A stretch of 64,000 nucleotides of DNA from Nitrospirota bacterium (lineage in GTDB: Bacteria; Nitrospirota; Thermodesulfovibrionia; Thermodesulfovibrionales; JdFR-88): assembly GCA_021825295.1 (NCBI GenBank), contig JAKAHV010000001.1:62001-126000 (forward strand), written 5' to 3'. The notes under the pieces were generated by a model, which did no database searches, was not told the origin of the DNA, and saw nothing but the letters and a program-made list of their open reading frames with translations. Made by a program: the position numbers and the translations under genes. This document shows, piece after piece, positions 1-7,551 of the stretch. How positions within the stretch are numbered: the stretch's first letter is position 1; each line of letters opens with the position of its first letter.

Positions 1-15
1 TATGTATTGCTCCAT
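1..15 (-). CDS. First codons of a gene downstream of cheA, probably cheW (cut by window edge)
   Basis: The minus strand reads ATG at 15-13 followed by codons for M-E-Q-Y-I, then the window ends. A strong ribosome binding site (GGAGG, six bases before the ATG) sits between this start and the cheA stop at 52. A CheW coupling protein is a common gene after cheA and several begin in this style, so CheW is a context guess. Five residues cannot establish identity. Confidence 0.4.
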
Positions 16-51
16 GTCTTACCTCCTGGCAGGTTTTTCATTTTTTTATCT

Positions 52-1977
52 TTAAGTATTCGCGTGCTCTTTATCGAAGAGGTTGCGGGCGATGTATCCA
101 AGGTCTATTATGAGTATCACCCTGCCGTCGCCGGAGATGGTTGCGCCCAGAATCGAGGGCGCGGCCGACCCGGAGCCGGTTATGGACTTGATCACGACCT
201 CCTGAAGACCCAGGAGCCTGCCGACGCCTATGCAAAAACGGGTGTCGGCGACGGCGACGACAATTATGTACCTGTCTTCCCGGCCCTCCTGTCCGTTTGC
301 GGACAGGCCAGGGCCGCCAGGCCGGTCCGGGGACATGTCCCCCCGGGACTGGTCCCCGAGGGATAGGATATGATGCGCGCCGTCCTGCCGCATCTGCATT
401 GATTGTCCGGAGGGGCCCTCCAGCAGCCAGGCAAGCTCGAAATACGGATAGACCTTGCCCCTGATGTTGAGCACTTTTTTGTCCATGAGGTCTCTTATCT
501 CGCTGCCGGAGAGCTTCATCGTCTCATCGACGAGGTTAAGCGGGATCGCGTAAACAGAGCCCTTCTCCTCGACAAGAAGGGCATGGATTATGGCGAGGGT
601 AAGCGGCAGGCTTATCCTGAAAGTGGTGCCGGCGCCCTGTTTGGTAATGACCTCTATGAAGCCGTTGAGCTTGCCGACGTTGTTTTTGACGACGTCCATG
701 CCGACGCCACGGCCGCTGATCTCGGTGGCCACGTCATTTGTTGAAAGCCCCGGCATGAATATGAGGTTCACCGCCGCATCATGGCCGAGCGCCGCGGCCT
801 CGGCCTCCGTTACGAGGCCCTTCTGGACGGCCTTGCTTTTCACCTTCTCGACGTCGATCCCCTTGCCGTCGTCGGACACCTCTATTACTATCTGGTTGCC
901 TTTCTGGCTTGCATTTATCGATATCACGCCCTTGGCGGGCTTGCCCCTGGCGAGCCGCTCGGCCGAGGGCTCGATCGCATGGTCGAGGGCGTTTCTTATG
1001 ATGTGCACCATGGGGTCCGCGATGTGCTCTATGACGGATTTGTCCACCTCGGTCTGCTCGCCCGATATCCTGAGTTCCACCTCCTTGCCAAGGGAGGAAG
1101 ACAATTCCTTCACCAGGCGCGGGAATTTGCCGAACACCTTCTTGAGCGGCTGCATCCTCATCCTCATCACGGCGGCCTGCATGTCGGAGGTGAGCAGGTC
1201 CAGGAAAGACACCGCCTCGAAGAGGTTTTCCACCTGAGGGTCCGAGGAATATTTCTGCTCGAGACCGCCGGCCAGGTTCAGGAGCCTGTTTCTTATCAGC
1301 ACCACCTCTCCGGTGAGGTTCATGACCTGGTCCACTTTCTCCACGTTTATCCGCAGGGTCTGGATGGAATCGTCCTTCTTGTCCGCCTGGGCTGCCGCCC
1401 CCTGGACGACCGCGGCGCTTTTTTGGGGATGGCAATCCTCATGAGGGCCCGCGTCCTCCGCGGCGCGCGGGGCCGGCGAAGGCGCCGGAGAGGGGCCTTC
1501 GATGACCGCGGGCCGGGCCTTTACCTCTTTCTGGTCCTTTTGTCCCGCGGCCTGCGCCGGGGCTGCCGCGCCTGAGGGCTGGGCGGCCGCGAGGGTGGCC
1601 TCCAGCTCCTTCAGGAGGACGGCCATGTCCGCGCCGGCCTGGCCCTCATTGCCCTTTGTCTTTATATGTTTCAGAAGGAGCCTCACCATGTCGAAGCTCT
1701 TCAGAATGACGTCTATGAGCGGCCTGGCGATGATGATCTCCTTGTCGCGGATCCTCTTAAGTATCGTCTCGGCCCGGTGGGACACGTCCACGATCTGCTG
1801 GAAGCCAAGGAAGCCCGCGGCCCCCTTTATCGTGTGCATGCCCCTGAATATGTCGTTGATGATCTCCTGGTCGAACCCCTTGTCGTCCATCTCGACAAGC
1901 TTCGGGTCTATCCGGTCGAGCGTCTCCTCGGCTTCGGCCACAAAATCCGCTATTATCTCTTCCATGTCGTCCGGCAT
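52..1977 (-). CDS. cheA: Chemotaxis histidine kinase CheA
   Basis: 641 residues. CheA is the cytoplasmic kinase that receives signal from chemoreceptors through CheW and phosphorylates CheY. Visible domains: an Hpt (P1) domain at about 1-105 with the phosphorylated histidine at H48 in HTIKGAAGF; a long Ala/Pro-rich linker (about 106-205) with no clear P2 CheY-binding domain; a dimerisation helix pair (about 206-265); an ATPase domain with the N box (HIIRNALDHAIE), G1 (DDGKGID) and G2 (GRGVGMDVV); and a C-terminal CheW-like P5 domain. P5 carries a Gly/Asp/Ser-rich insertion at about residues 522-568, which is unusual. It lies nine bases after cheY and continues the late chemotaxis block behind the HEAT gene. 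No receiver domain is fused to it. Confidence 0.97.
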   Translation of the reverse strand: MPDDMEEIIADFVAEAEETLDRIDPKLVEMDDKGFDQEIINDIFRGMHTIKGAAGFLGFQQIVDVSHRAETILKRIRDKEIIIARPLIDVILKSFDMVRLLLKHIKTKGNEGQAGADMAVLLKELEATLAAAQPSGAAAPAQAAGQKDQKEVKARPAVIEGPSPAPSPAPRAAEDAGPHEDCHPQKSAAVVQGAAAQADKKDDSIQTLRINVEKVDQVMNLTGEVVLIRNRLLNLAGGLEQKYSSDPQVENLFEAVSFLDLLTSDMQAAVMRMRMQPLKKVFGKFPRLVKELSSSLGKEVELRISGEQTEVDKSVIEHIADPMVHIIRNALDHAIEPSAERLARGKPAKGVISINASQKGNQIVIEVSDDGKGIDVEKVKSKAVQKGLVTEAEAAALGHDAAVNLIFMPGLSTNDVATEISGRGVGMDVVKNNVGKLNGFIEVITKQGAGTTFRISLPLTLAIIHALLVEEKGSVYAIPLNLVDETMKLSGSEIRDLMDKKVLNIRGKVYPYFELAWLLEGPSGQSMQMRQDGAHHILSLGDQSRGDMSPDRPGGPGLSANGQEGREDRYIIVVAVADTRFCIGVGRLLGLQEVVIKSITGSGSAAPSILGATISGDGRVILIIDLGYIARNLFDKEHANT

Positions 1978-1986
1978 ATGCGTTAT

Positions 1987-2385
1987 TTATCCCTTCTGGC
2001 CGCTTTTTTCGAATACTTTCTCCAGCTTTTCCTTCAGTATCTCGGCCGTGAACGGTTTCACCACGTAGTTGCTCACGCCCGCCTTGATCGCCTCTATGAC
2101 CTTGTGCTTCTCGGCCTCGGCGGTGACCATCAGGAAGGGCAGGTCTTTCAGGTCCGGGTTCGAGCGGACCTTCCTCAGCAGGTCGATCCCGTCCATATTG
2201 GGCATGTTCCAGTCGCAGACGACAAACTGAAAACCCTCGGTGGTGAGCTTTGTATAGGCCTGCATCCCGTCTTCCGCCTCCTCGATCTTTTCAAACCCGA
2301 GCTGCTTCAGGATGTTCTTCACAATGCGCCTCATTGTGGAAAAATCATCGACCACGAGTACCTTCATGCCGGTGTCAATGGCCAT
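1987..2385 (-). CDS. cheY: Chemotaxis response regulator CheY
   Basis: 132 residues, a single receiver domain. The acidic pair is D13/D14, the phosphoacceptor is D58 in [10 protein letters not shown], the switch threonine is T88 and the conserved lysine is K110 followed by P-F. The sequence around D58 (WNMPNMDG) is what classical motor-binding CheY proteins have, so this copy is the better candidate for binding FliM. The ATG directly follows the TAA of the upstream receiver gene (TAAATG) and has a GAGGAGG ribosome binding site six bases away. Confidence 0.93.
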   Translation of the reverse strand: MAIDTGMKVLVVDDFSTMRRIVKNILKQLGFEKIEEAEDGMQAYTKLTTEGFQFVVCDWNMPNMDGIDLLRKVRSNPDLKDLPFLMVTAEAEKHKVIEAIKAGVSNYVVKPFTAEILKEKLEKVFEKSGQKG

Positions 2386-2766
2386 TTAAGCCTCCTCGCC
2401 AAAAATATTTTTCATTATTATTTTTACGTTCTTCACCACGTCCTCGGAGCTTACCGGCTTCGTCATGAACCCGTTTACGCCGGCCTCGTATGCCCTCTTT
2501 TTATCATCGGTGTCCTTCTCGGTCGTGACCATGAGGACCGGGATGTGGGCGCAGGAGGGGTCCGCCTTCAGGGTCTTTATGAGTTCGATGCCGTCCATGA
2601 AAGGCATGTTCAGGTCGGTTATGATCATGTTTATGTCGCCTCCGGCCACCTTCGACATCGCGTCGAGGCCGTTTTCCGCGGTGGCGACGTCAAAACCCTT
2701 CGATCTGATATAGAAGCTCAGCAGCTTCCTTGTGGTGCGGCAGTCATCCACGATCAGGACTTTCAT
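2386..2766 (-). CDS. Second CheY-like single-domain response regulator
   Basis: 126 residues from the ATG at 2766. A longer reading from 2790 would run into cheR, whereas 2766 lies one base after the cheR stop and has an AGAGGA ribosome binding site, so 2766 is preferred. All receiver residues are present: acidic pair D7/D8, phosphoacceptor D51 in TDLNMPFMDG, T81, and K103 before a proline. No output domain. It is clearly a paralogue of the neighbouring cheY, but less like classical CheY around the phosphorylation site. It may act as a phosphate sink for CheA or as a second motor ligand; the sequence does not decide. Confidence 0.88.
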   Translation of the reverse strand: MKVLIVDDCRTTRKLLSFYIRSKGFDVATAENGLDAMSKVAGGDINMIITDLNMPFMDGIELIKTLKADPSCAHIPVLMVTTEKDTDDKKRAYEAGVNGFMTKPVSSEDVVKNVKIIMKNIFGEEA

Positions 2767-2767
2767 T

Positions 2768-3583
2768 TCACGTTGTCCTCTGGTAAACAAGCGTTTTATT
2801 GAATATCAGGGGCTTGAAGGCCCTGGTTATATCGTGCAGGCTCTCGGATTTGCCGATGAACAGATATCCCCCCGGCCTGAGGCTGTTATACAGCCGGGAG
2901 ACCACCTTCCTCTTGGACCGGGTGTCAAAATAGATAAGCACGTTTCTGCAGAAAATAACGTCCATGCCGTTTAGAAATTTCCTGTCGTCCGCGAGATTTA
3001 TGTTCATGAACCTGACCGTGTTTCTTATTCCCGGGTCAAGCTCATAGGACTGTCCCCCGTTTTTGAAGTATTTTGCGAGATAGGGCCCCGGGGTGTTTCT
3101 GATGGAGTAGGAATTGTAAAGGCCGCGCCTCGCGGCATCCAGCGTCTGGCTGCTGATGTCCGAGGCGTAGATATTGAACCTGGCCGAAGGGAACCTCTCC
3201 CGGAGGACGATGGCCATCGTGTAGGGCTCCTCGCCCGTTGAGCACGCGCTGGACCACAGCGAGACGCTCTTCATGCCGCAGCGCCCGAGCATCTCAGGCA
3301 GCACATTTTCCACGAGCACGCCGAAATGCTCCGGCTCCCTGAAAAACGATGTCTCGTTGGTGGTGATTGCGTCGAAGAGATGGGCGAGCTCATCGGCGTT
3401 CCTGCCGGCCGACAGCAGCTCAAGGTATTGTTCAAACCCCGCAAGCCCCCTGGCCCCGAGCCTCGCGGAGAGCTTCTTTTCGACCAGGTATTTCTTGGTA
3501 TCCGGTATGAAGATGCCGCTTTCCTCATATATGATGTCCCTCAGGCGCCTGAAGGTCTCCTCTCGAAGGACAGTCTCCGCCAC
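2768..3583 (-). CDS. cheR: Chemoreceptor glutamate methyltransferase CheR
   Basis: 271 residues. CheR transfers methyl groups from S-adenosylmethionine to glutamates of chemoreceptors for adaptation. The small N-terminal helical domain (about 1-75) is followed by the methyltransferase fold: ITTNETSFFRE, the SAM-binding ACSTGEEPY, the acidic loop FCRNVLIYFD and LRPGGYLFIG near the end. The start is GTG at 3583, which overlaps the TAG of the HEAT gene by one base (TAGTG), so the two are translationally coupled. No cheB or cheD is in the window. Confidence 0.96.
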   Translation of the reverse strand: MAETVLREETFRRLRDIIYEESGIFIPDTKKYLVEKKLSARLGARGLAGFEQYLELLSAGRNADELAHLFDAITTNETSFFREPEHFGVLVENVLPEMLGRCGMKSVSLWSSACSTGEEPYTMAIVLRERFPSARFNIYASDISSQTLDAARRGLYNSYSIRNTPGPYLAKYFKNGGQSYELDPGIRNTVRFMNINLADDRKFLNGMDVIFCRNVLIYFDTRSKRKVVSRLYNSLRPGGYLFIGKSESLHDITRAFKPLIFNKTLVYQRTT

Positions 3584-4791
3584 TAGCCAATTTTCTCCCC
3601 ATTCGGCTGGATAACATCCCCGTCTTTCGTCCCGGCGGCCTCCAGCAGCCGCCTGAGCGTCCTTGCGCTTGCGCTTTTTATGTCATGGATATTGCTGTCC
3701 TCGTGCTGCCTTATCAGAGGGACGGCCTCCGTGCAGCCCATCTCTCCAAGCAGTTCTATGAGGAAGGCAAGTCCCCTGAATTTCAGGCGTTCATCCCTTA
3801 AAAGGCCGGCAAGCGCGGGCGCGCAGTCAAAATTCGCCAGGGAGTTCCTTATTTCCTCAAGCTTGCCTTCATAATCCGGGATAGACGGGTCCAGCGAGCC
3901 GGCGGCGTCGATAATATAAAAAAGCGCCCTTTCCTCCTTGAAAGCGGAAAGTCCCATGAGCGCCAGCATCTTGTCGTCCCAGTCTCCGCCTTTAAAGAGA
4001 TCGATGAGCAGCTCCCTGATGCCCTTCACCTCCGGGATGACGCCGGCGGAAAGCAGGCTCTTCACCGTCAGCATTTTCTCCATTGCGGATATCCCTTCCC
4101 ATTCGAGGTGCTCCTTCAGCGCGGCAAGGGCCTTGGCCGTCCCGATAGAGGCCAGGCATGATATGGCCTCGCTCCTTATGACATCGCCGGGGCTCATAAG
4201 CAGTTCGGCCACGGCCTCCACGGACCTGTCATCCTTTATCGCGGCAAGCGCCTCCAGGGCCGCGAAAGATACCCACTCGGTGTCCCTGAGGGCATCCACG
4301 AGCGCGGCAACGGCCTCGGACAGGCGGAGCGCTCCGATGGCCTTCGCGGCGGAGACCCTCACGTTGGGGTTCGGGTCCCTTTGCAGCAATTCCATGAGCA
4401 TATCCGGGGCCTGGCATTCGCCGATATCGCACATGAGGTCCAGGGCGAACTTCCTGATGTCTTCGTCCTTGTCCCTCAAAAGCGGGCCAAGCATGGGCAC
4501 GACCACCTTGCCAAGCTCCTGGAGGATTATCACCGCCATGTTCCTGGTGATGACGTCGTCCCTCAGCAGCGGCAGCACCATGTAGGCCGTGGCCTCTCCC
4601 CCGATGGCAATCAGGGAGCGCATGGCCGCGTCCTGAACGCCCTGGTTTTCGTCCTTGAGGGCCTTTATGAGCGGCAGCACGGCCCTCTCGTCGCCCATCG
4701 AGAGCTGTTCGGCGGCCGCGCGCCTTTTGGCGGAGTCGGCGCCTTCCAGGTCCCACACCAGGTCTCTTATCTTCTGGCTCGTCAAATTCAT
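3583..4791 (-). CDS. HEAT-repeat protein of the chemotaxis operon
   Basis: 402 residues built almost entirely of roughly 31-residue helical HEAT repeats (recurring patterns such as ERAVLPLIKALKDEN, AVAALVDALRDTEW and DVIRSEAISCLASIG). No signal peptide, membrane segment or catalytic motif is visible, so it is probably a cytoplasmic scaffold. It lies between fliA and cheR, is coupled to cheR by a TAGTG junction, and has a sigma-28-like promoter 28 bases upstream, so it should be made with the late chemotaxis genes. Its function is not known to me; a role organising CheR, receptors or motor parts is only a guess from position. Confidence 0.85.
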   Translation of the reverse strand: MNLTSQKIRDLVWDLEGADSAKRRAAAEQLSMGDERAVLPLIKALKDENQGVQDAAMRSLIAIGGEATAYMVLPLLRDDVITRNMAVIILQELGKVVVPMLGPLLRDKDEDIRKFALDLMCDIGECQAPDMLMELLQRDPNPNVRVSAAKAIGALRLSEAVAALVDALRDTEWVSFAALEALAAIKDDRSVEAVAELLMSPGDVIRSEAISCLASIGTAKALAALKEHLEWEGISAMEKMLTVKSLLSAGVIPEVKGIRELLIDLFKGGDWDDKMLALMGLSAFKEERALFYIIDAAGSLDPSIPDYEGKLEEIRNSLANFDCAPALAGLLRDERLKFRGLAFLIELLGEMGCTEAVPLIRQHEDSNIHDIKSASARTLRRLLEAAGTKDGDVIQPNGEKIG

Positions 4792-4808
4792 TTCAAAATC
4801 TTGCCTGT

Positions 4809-5573
4809 TTATATATACTTATCGGCAGCCTGGGCCGGCTTCTTTAAGTCCCCGGCCCCGTCAAACCTGCTTTTCAATCTTATGAGCGCCTGTTTATGGA
4901 GCTGCGAAACCCTTCCCTCGGTCAGCTCCAGCACCTGCGCTATCTCCTTCATCGTCAGCTCGTCCCAGTAATAGAGCGAAAGGATCGTCCTCTCCTTTTT
5001 CGGAAGCATGTCTATGGCGGCCGCGAGCGCCTGCTTGAGCCTGGTGTCCTCCAGCTCCTCAAGGGGCCCCTTGGCCTCCTTGTCTCTTATGCACTCGGAG
5101 ACGTCAAGGTCCCCGTCGTCTCCGTTTATCCTGAAATCCTCGAACCTGAGCATTACGGAGCCGTTTGCGTCCTGGAGTATCTGACGGTACTCCTCCACGC
5201 TTATGTCCATCTCCCGGGCGATCTCATCCTCTTCCGGCATGCGGCAGAGCTTTTTTTCGAGACTGGCGTGGACCTTCTTCACGGAGTCGATTTTCCTCTT
5301 CATCGACTTGGGGACCCAGTCATACGCCCTGATCTCGTCCAGCATGGCCCCCCTGATGCGGAATTCGACGAAGGTCCGGAGTTTCGCCTTCTGCTGGTCG
5401 TAGCGCCCGACCGCGTCGAGAAGGCCCATCGTGCCCACGCTTATCAGGTCCTCCTCGGTCAGGTACCCCGGGAGCCTCCAGGCGAGCCTGTAGGCCGTGT
5501 ACTTGATGAACGGCAGAAATTCCCTTATCAGGGACTCCTTCTCCTGGTCGTTTATGGTCTTGTAGCTTATCAT
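4809..5573 (-). CDS. fliA: Flagellar sigma factor FliA (sigma-28)
   Basis: 254 residues. FliA directs RNA polymerase to late flagellar and chemotaxis promoters. Region 2 is clear (DLISVGTMGLLDAVGRYD, then FVEFRIRGAMLDEIRAYDWVP), region 3 follows, and region 4 ends with a helix-turn-helix (LTMKEIAQVLELTEGRVSQLH). The start was set at ATG 5573, which overlaps the flhG stop as ATGA and has a GAGG ribosome binding site; a GTG six bases further upstream is less likely. No flgM anti-sigma gene is visible nearby. The 3' end of this gene contains the sigma-28-like promoter of the next genes, so FliA probably drives the operon immediately behind itself. Confidence 0.96.
   Translation of the reverse strand: MISYKTINDQEKESLIREFLPFIKYTAYRLAWRLPGYLTEEDLISVGTMGLLDAVGRYDQQKAKLRTFVEFRIRGAMLDEIRAYDWVPKSMKRKIDSVKKVHASLEKKLCRMPEEDEIAREMDISVEEYRQILQDANGSVMLRFEDFRINGDDGDLDVSECIRDKEAKGPLEELEDTRLKQALAAAIDMLPKKERTILSLYYWDELTMKEIAQVLELTEGRVSQLHKQALIRLKSRFDGAGDLKKPAQAADKYI
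4819..4846 (-). promoter_or_regulatory. Sigma-28-type promoter for the HEAT-cheR-cheY-cheY-cheA genes
   Basis: On the minus strand there is a perfect GCCGATAA -10 element (4826-4819) preceded by TAAA (4846-4843) at a 16-base spacing; the consensus is TAAA-N15-GCCGATAA. It lies inside the last codons of fliA and about 28 bases before the HEAT gene ATG. The spacer is one base longer than consensus, which lowers confidence. Confidence 0.55.
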
Positions 5574-6406
5574 CTGCACCTCGTGGGACTGGTTCCCGAA
5601 AGCAGGTTTCCAAGAAAAAACTGAAGGGACCCTTTGACCTTGCCCTTCGACTCCATGATCTTTGAGGCTATCTGGCAGACCTGCCGCGAGGCGTCGCTGC
5701 CGGGGAACATGTCTATGAACGGCTTTTGGGCCCTGACGGCCTTCCTGACGGAGCCGTCCAGGGGTATGTAGCCCACATAATTTAGCGAGACATTCAGGAA
5801 TTTCTCGGTCACCATCATGAGCCGCTTGAATATCTCGAATGCCTCTTCCGGCCCCCTGGCCGAATTTACGATCACGCTGAACTCCCGCTCCTGATAGCGT
5901 GTGCAGAGGACCTTTATGAGCGCATAGGCGTCCGTAAGGGCGGTGGGCTCCGGCGAGGTGACGATGAGTGTTTCCTCCGCGGCGACGCAGAAGAAAGCCA
6001 CGTTCTCCGAGATCCCGGCCGCGGTGTCGATTATGAGCAGGTCGAAATCCCCGGTATAGGCGTCGAACTCCTCCATTATCTTGAGCCTCTGGAATTCGTC
6101 GAGGCTGGTAAGCTCCTGCACCCCGGAGCTTGCGGGCAGTATCTTTATGCCGTGCGGGCCGTCCACCATGATCTCCGCGAGCGTCTTCTGGCCGGAGAGC
6201 ACGTGCTGGATATTGTATCTGGGGGCGAGCTGCAGCAGCACGTCCACATTGCTCAGCCCGAGGTCCGCATCCAGCACTATCACCTTCTTGCCCAGCGCGT
6301 TTGCTGCCACGGCAAGGTTCACCACCACGTTGGTCTTGCCCACTCCCCCCTTGCCGCTTGCGACCGCCAGCGTTTTCACATGTCCTTTTCCGTAGCCGTT
6401 CAGCAT
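5570..6406 (-). CDS. flhG: MinD-like ATPase FlhG (FleN), flagellar number control
   Basis: 278 residues from ATG 6406, which has an AAAGGA site eight bases upstream; the ATG at 6415 has that site directly abutting it and is less likely. Deviant Walker A SGKGGVGKT at 17-25, switch I region LDADLGLSNVD, and the Walker B-like LLIIDTAAGI are all present, placing it in the ParA/MinD superfamily. FlhG limits the number of flagella, works with FlhF, and in several bacteria stimulates its GTPase. It overlaps flhF by a few bases and fliA by ATGA, giving the order flhF-flhG-fliA typical of polar flagellates. Confidence 0.94.
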   Translation of the reverse strand: MLNGYGKGHVKTLAVASGKGGVGKTNVVVNLAVAANALGKKVIVLDADLGLSNVDVLLQLAPRYNIQHVLSGQKTLAEIMVDGPHGIKILPASSGVQELTSLDEFQRLKIMEEFDAYTGDFDLLIIDTAAGISENVAFFCVAAEETLIVTSPEPTALTDAYALIKVLCTRYQEREFSVIVNSARGPEEAFEIFKRLMMVTEKFLNVSLNYVGYIPLDGSVRKAVRAQKPFIDMFPGSDASRQVCQIASKIMESKGKVKGSLQFFLGNLLSGTSPTRCR

Positions 6407-7551
6407 CTGACGCATCCTTTCGAAAGTATCAGGTTTCCGAGCGTGGTGTCGTCCGGGAATTCTATGTCATCGGGCACCTTCTGGCCCGTGGACAGGTATG
6501 CCACGGGCTTGCCGTAGATCATCCGGAGGTTGTAGATGGAGCCGAAGCTCACGGCCTCATCCAGTTTTGTAAACGATATGCGGTCCACGGGCAGCCTCCG
6601 GTAATTCGAGTAGGCCCGGGTCATGAAATCATCGTCGCTGGAGGCGCTCATGAGCAGATGGATTTCGGGGGGAGGCAGCTCCGCGGGGACGGCGGCGCAC
6701 ATGGAAAGGATATGCTCCATATAGGCGGCGTCCCCGGGGTTTCTCCCCGTGGTGTCGATGAATATGACATCCCTTGTCCTCGCAAAACCGGCCAGGCATT
6801 TCTGAAACTCCGCGGGCCCGGAGGCCGTCGCAAGCGGCACGCCCATTATCCTGGAATATATCCGCACCTGCTCGCCCGCTCCTATCCTGTAGGTGTCCAG
6901 GTTTATGATCGCGGCCCTTTCGCCCCGCCTCACGGCCCTGGCGGAGAGTTTTGCGATGGTGGTCGTCTTGCCCACGCCGGTCGGGCCGATGAGCATGAAG
7001 GCCTTTTTCCCCGCCACCCCATCCATGCCCGTTTTGAATCCCGCCGAAGGCCCGCTGCCGGCCTTCAGGTCCGAGACGATGAGCGGCAGCAGGTCGTTTT
7101 CATCCCTGGCCTTTTCGCAGAGCCTGACGGCGAATTCCTCCCTTATCTTCCTCTCCCGCAGAAAATGGATGAGGGCCTTTTTGCGCCGGTCCGCGGGGGC
7201 GCATGGCCCGCCGTAAGTCATGTCCCTGATGACGGCTTTCAGACCGTCGATCTCCGACTTCAGCTCCCCGGTTATCTCCTGCCTGAAGCGCGCGCTCAGG
7301 GCGCCCAGCGCCTGCCGCCCGTCTTCGGGCCCGGCATCCCGCGTATATCCGGTCCCGTCCCGGCTGCCGGCCCCCGCCTCCTCCGTAGTTCCGGCGGAGT
7401 CATAGTCCACCGCGGCCGTGACCTCCACGAAGGGTTTTGCGCCGCCGCTTTTCTCCTCCGAGGAGAGTATCACGGCGTCTTCGCTTAATTCCCTTCTCAC
7501 CATCTCAAGCGCCTCCGCGAAATTCCTTGCCTTGAATTTTTTAATCTTCAT
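6400..7551 (-). CDS. flhF: SRP-type GTPase FlhF, flagellar placement
   Basis: 383 residues. The N-terminal third (1-110) is a variable basic and acidic region as in other FlhF proteins, then the N and G domains of the signal recognition particle GTPase family. G1 is GPTGVGKTT (189-197); NLDTYRIGAGEQ, FIDTTGRNP and the TKLDE nucleotide-specificity motif follow. FlhF recruits early flagellar parts to the pole. The start overlaps the flhA stop by 11 bases and has GGAG nine bases upstream. Membrane anchoring segments are absent, as expected. Confidence 0.95.
   Translation of the reverse strand: MKIKKFKARNFAEALEMVRRELSEDAVILSSEEKSGGAKPFVEVTAAVDYDSAGTTEEAGAGSRDGTGYTRDAGPEDGRQALGALSARFRQEITGELKSEIDGLKAVIRDMTYGGPCAPADRRKKALIHFLRERKIREEFAVRLCEKARDENDLLPLIVSDLKAGSGPSAGFKTGMDGVAGKKAFMLIGPTGVGKTTTIAKLSARAVRRGERAAIINLDTYRIGAGEQVRIYSRIMGVPLATASGPAEFQKCLAGFARTRDVIFIDTTGRNPGDAAYMEHILSMCAAVPAELPPPEIHLLMSASSDDDFMTRAYSNYRRLPVDRISFTKLDEAVSFGSIYNLRMIYGKPVAYLSTGQKVPDDIEFPDDTTLGNLILSKGCVRC

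Noticed and set aside
6301-7488. A 395-codon plus-strand frame opposite flhF
   Set aside because: It is antisense to the well-supported flhF gene, and its sequence is Pro/Gly/His/Arg-rich as expected of a shadow frame in high-GC DNA.
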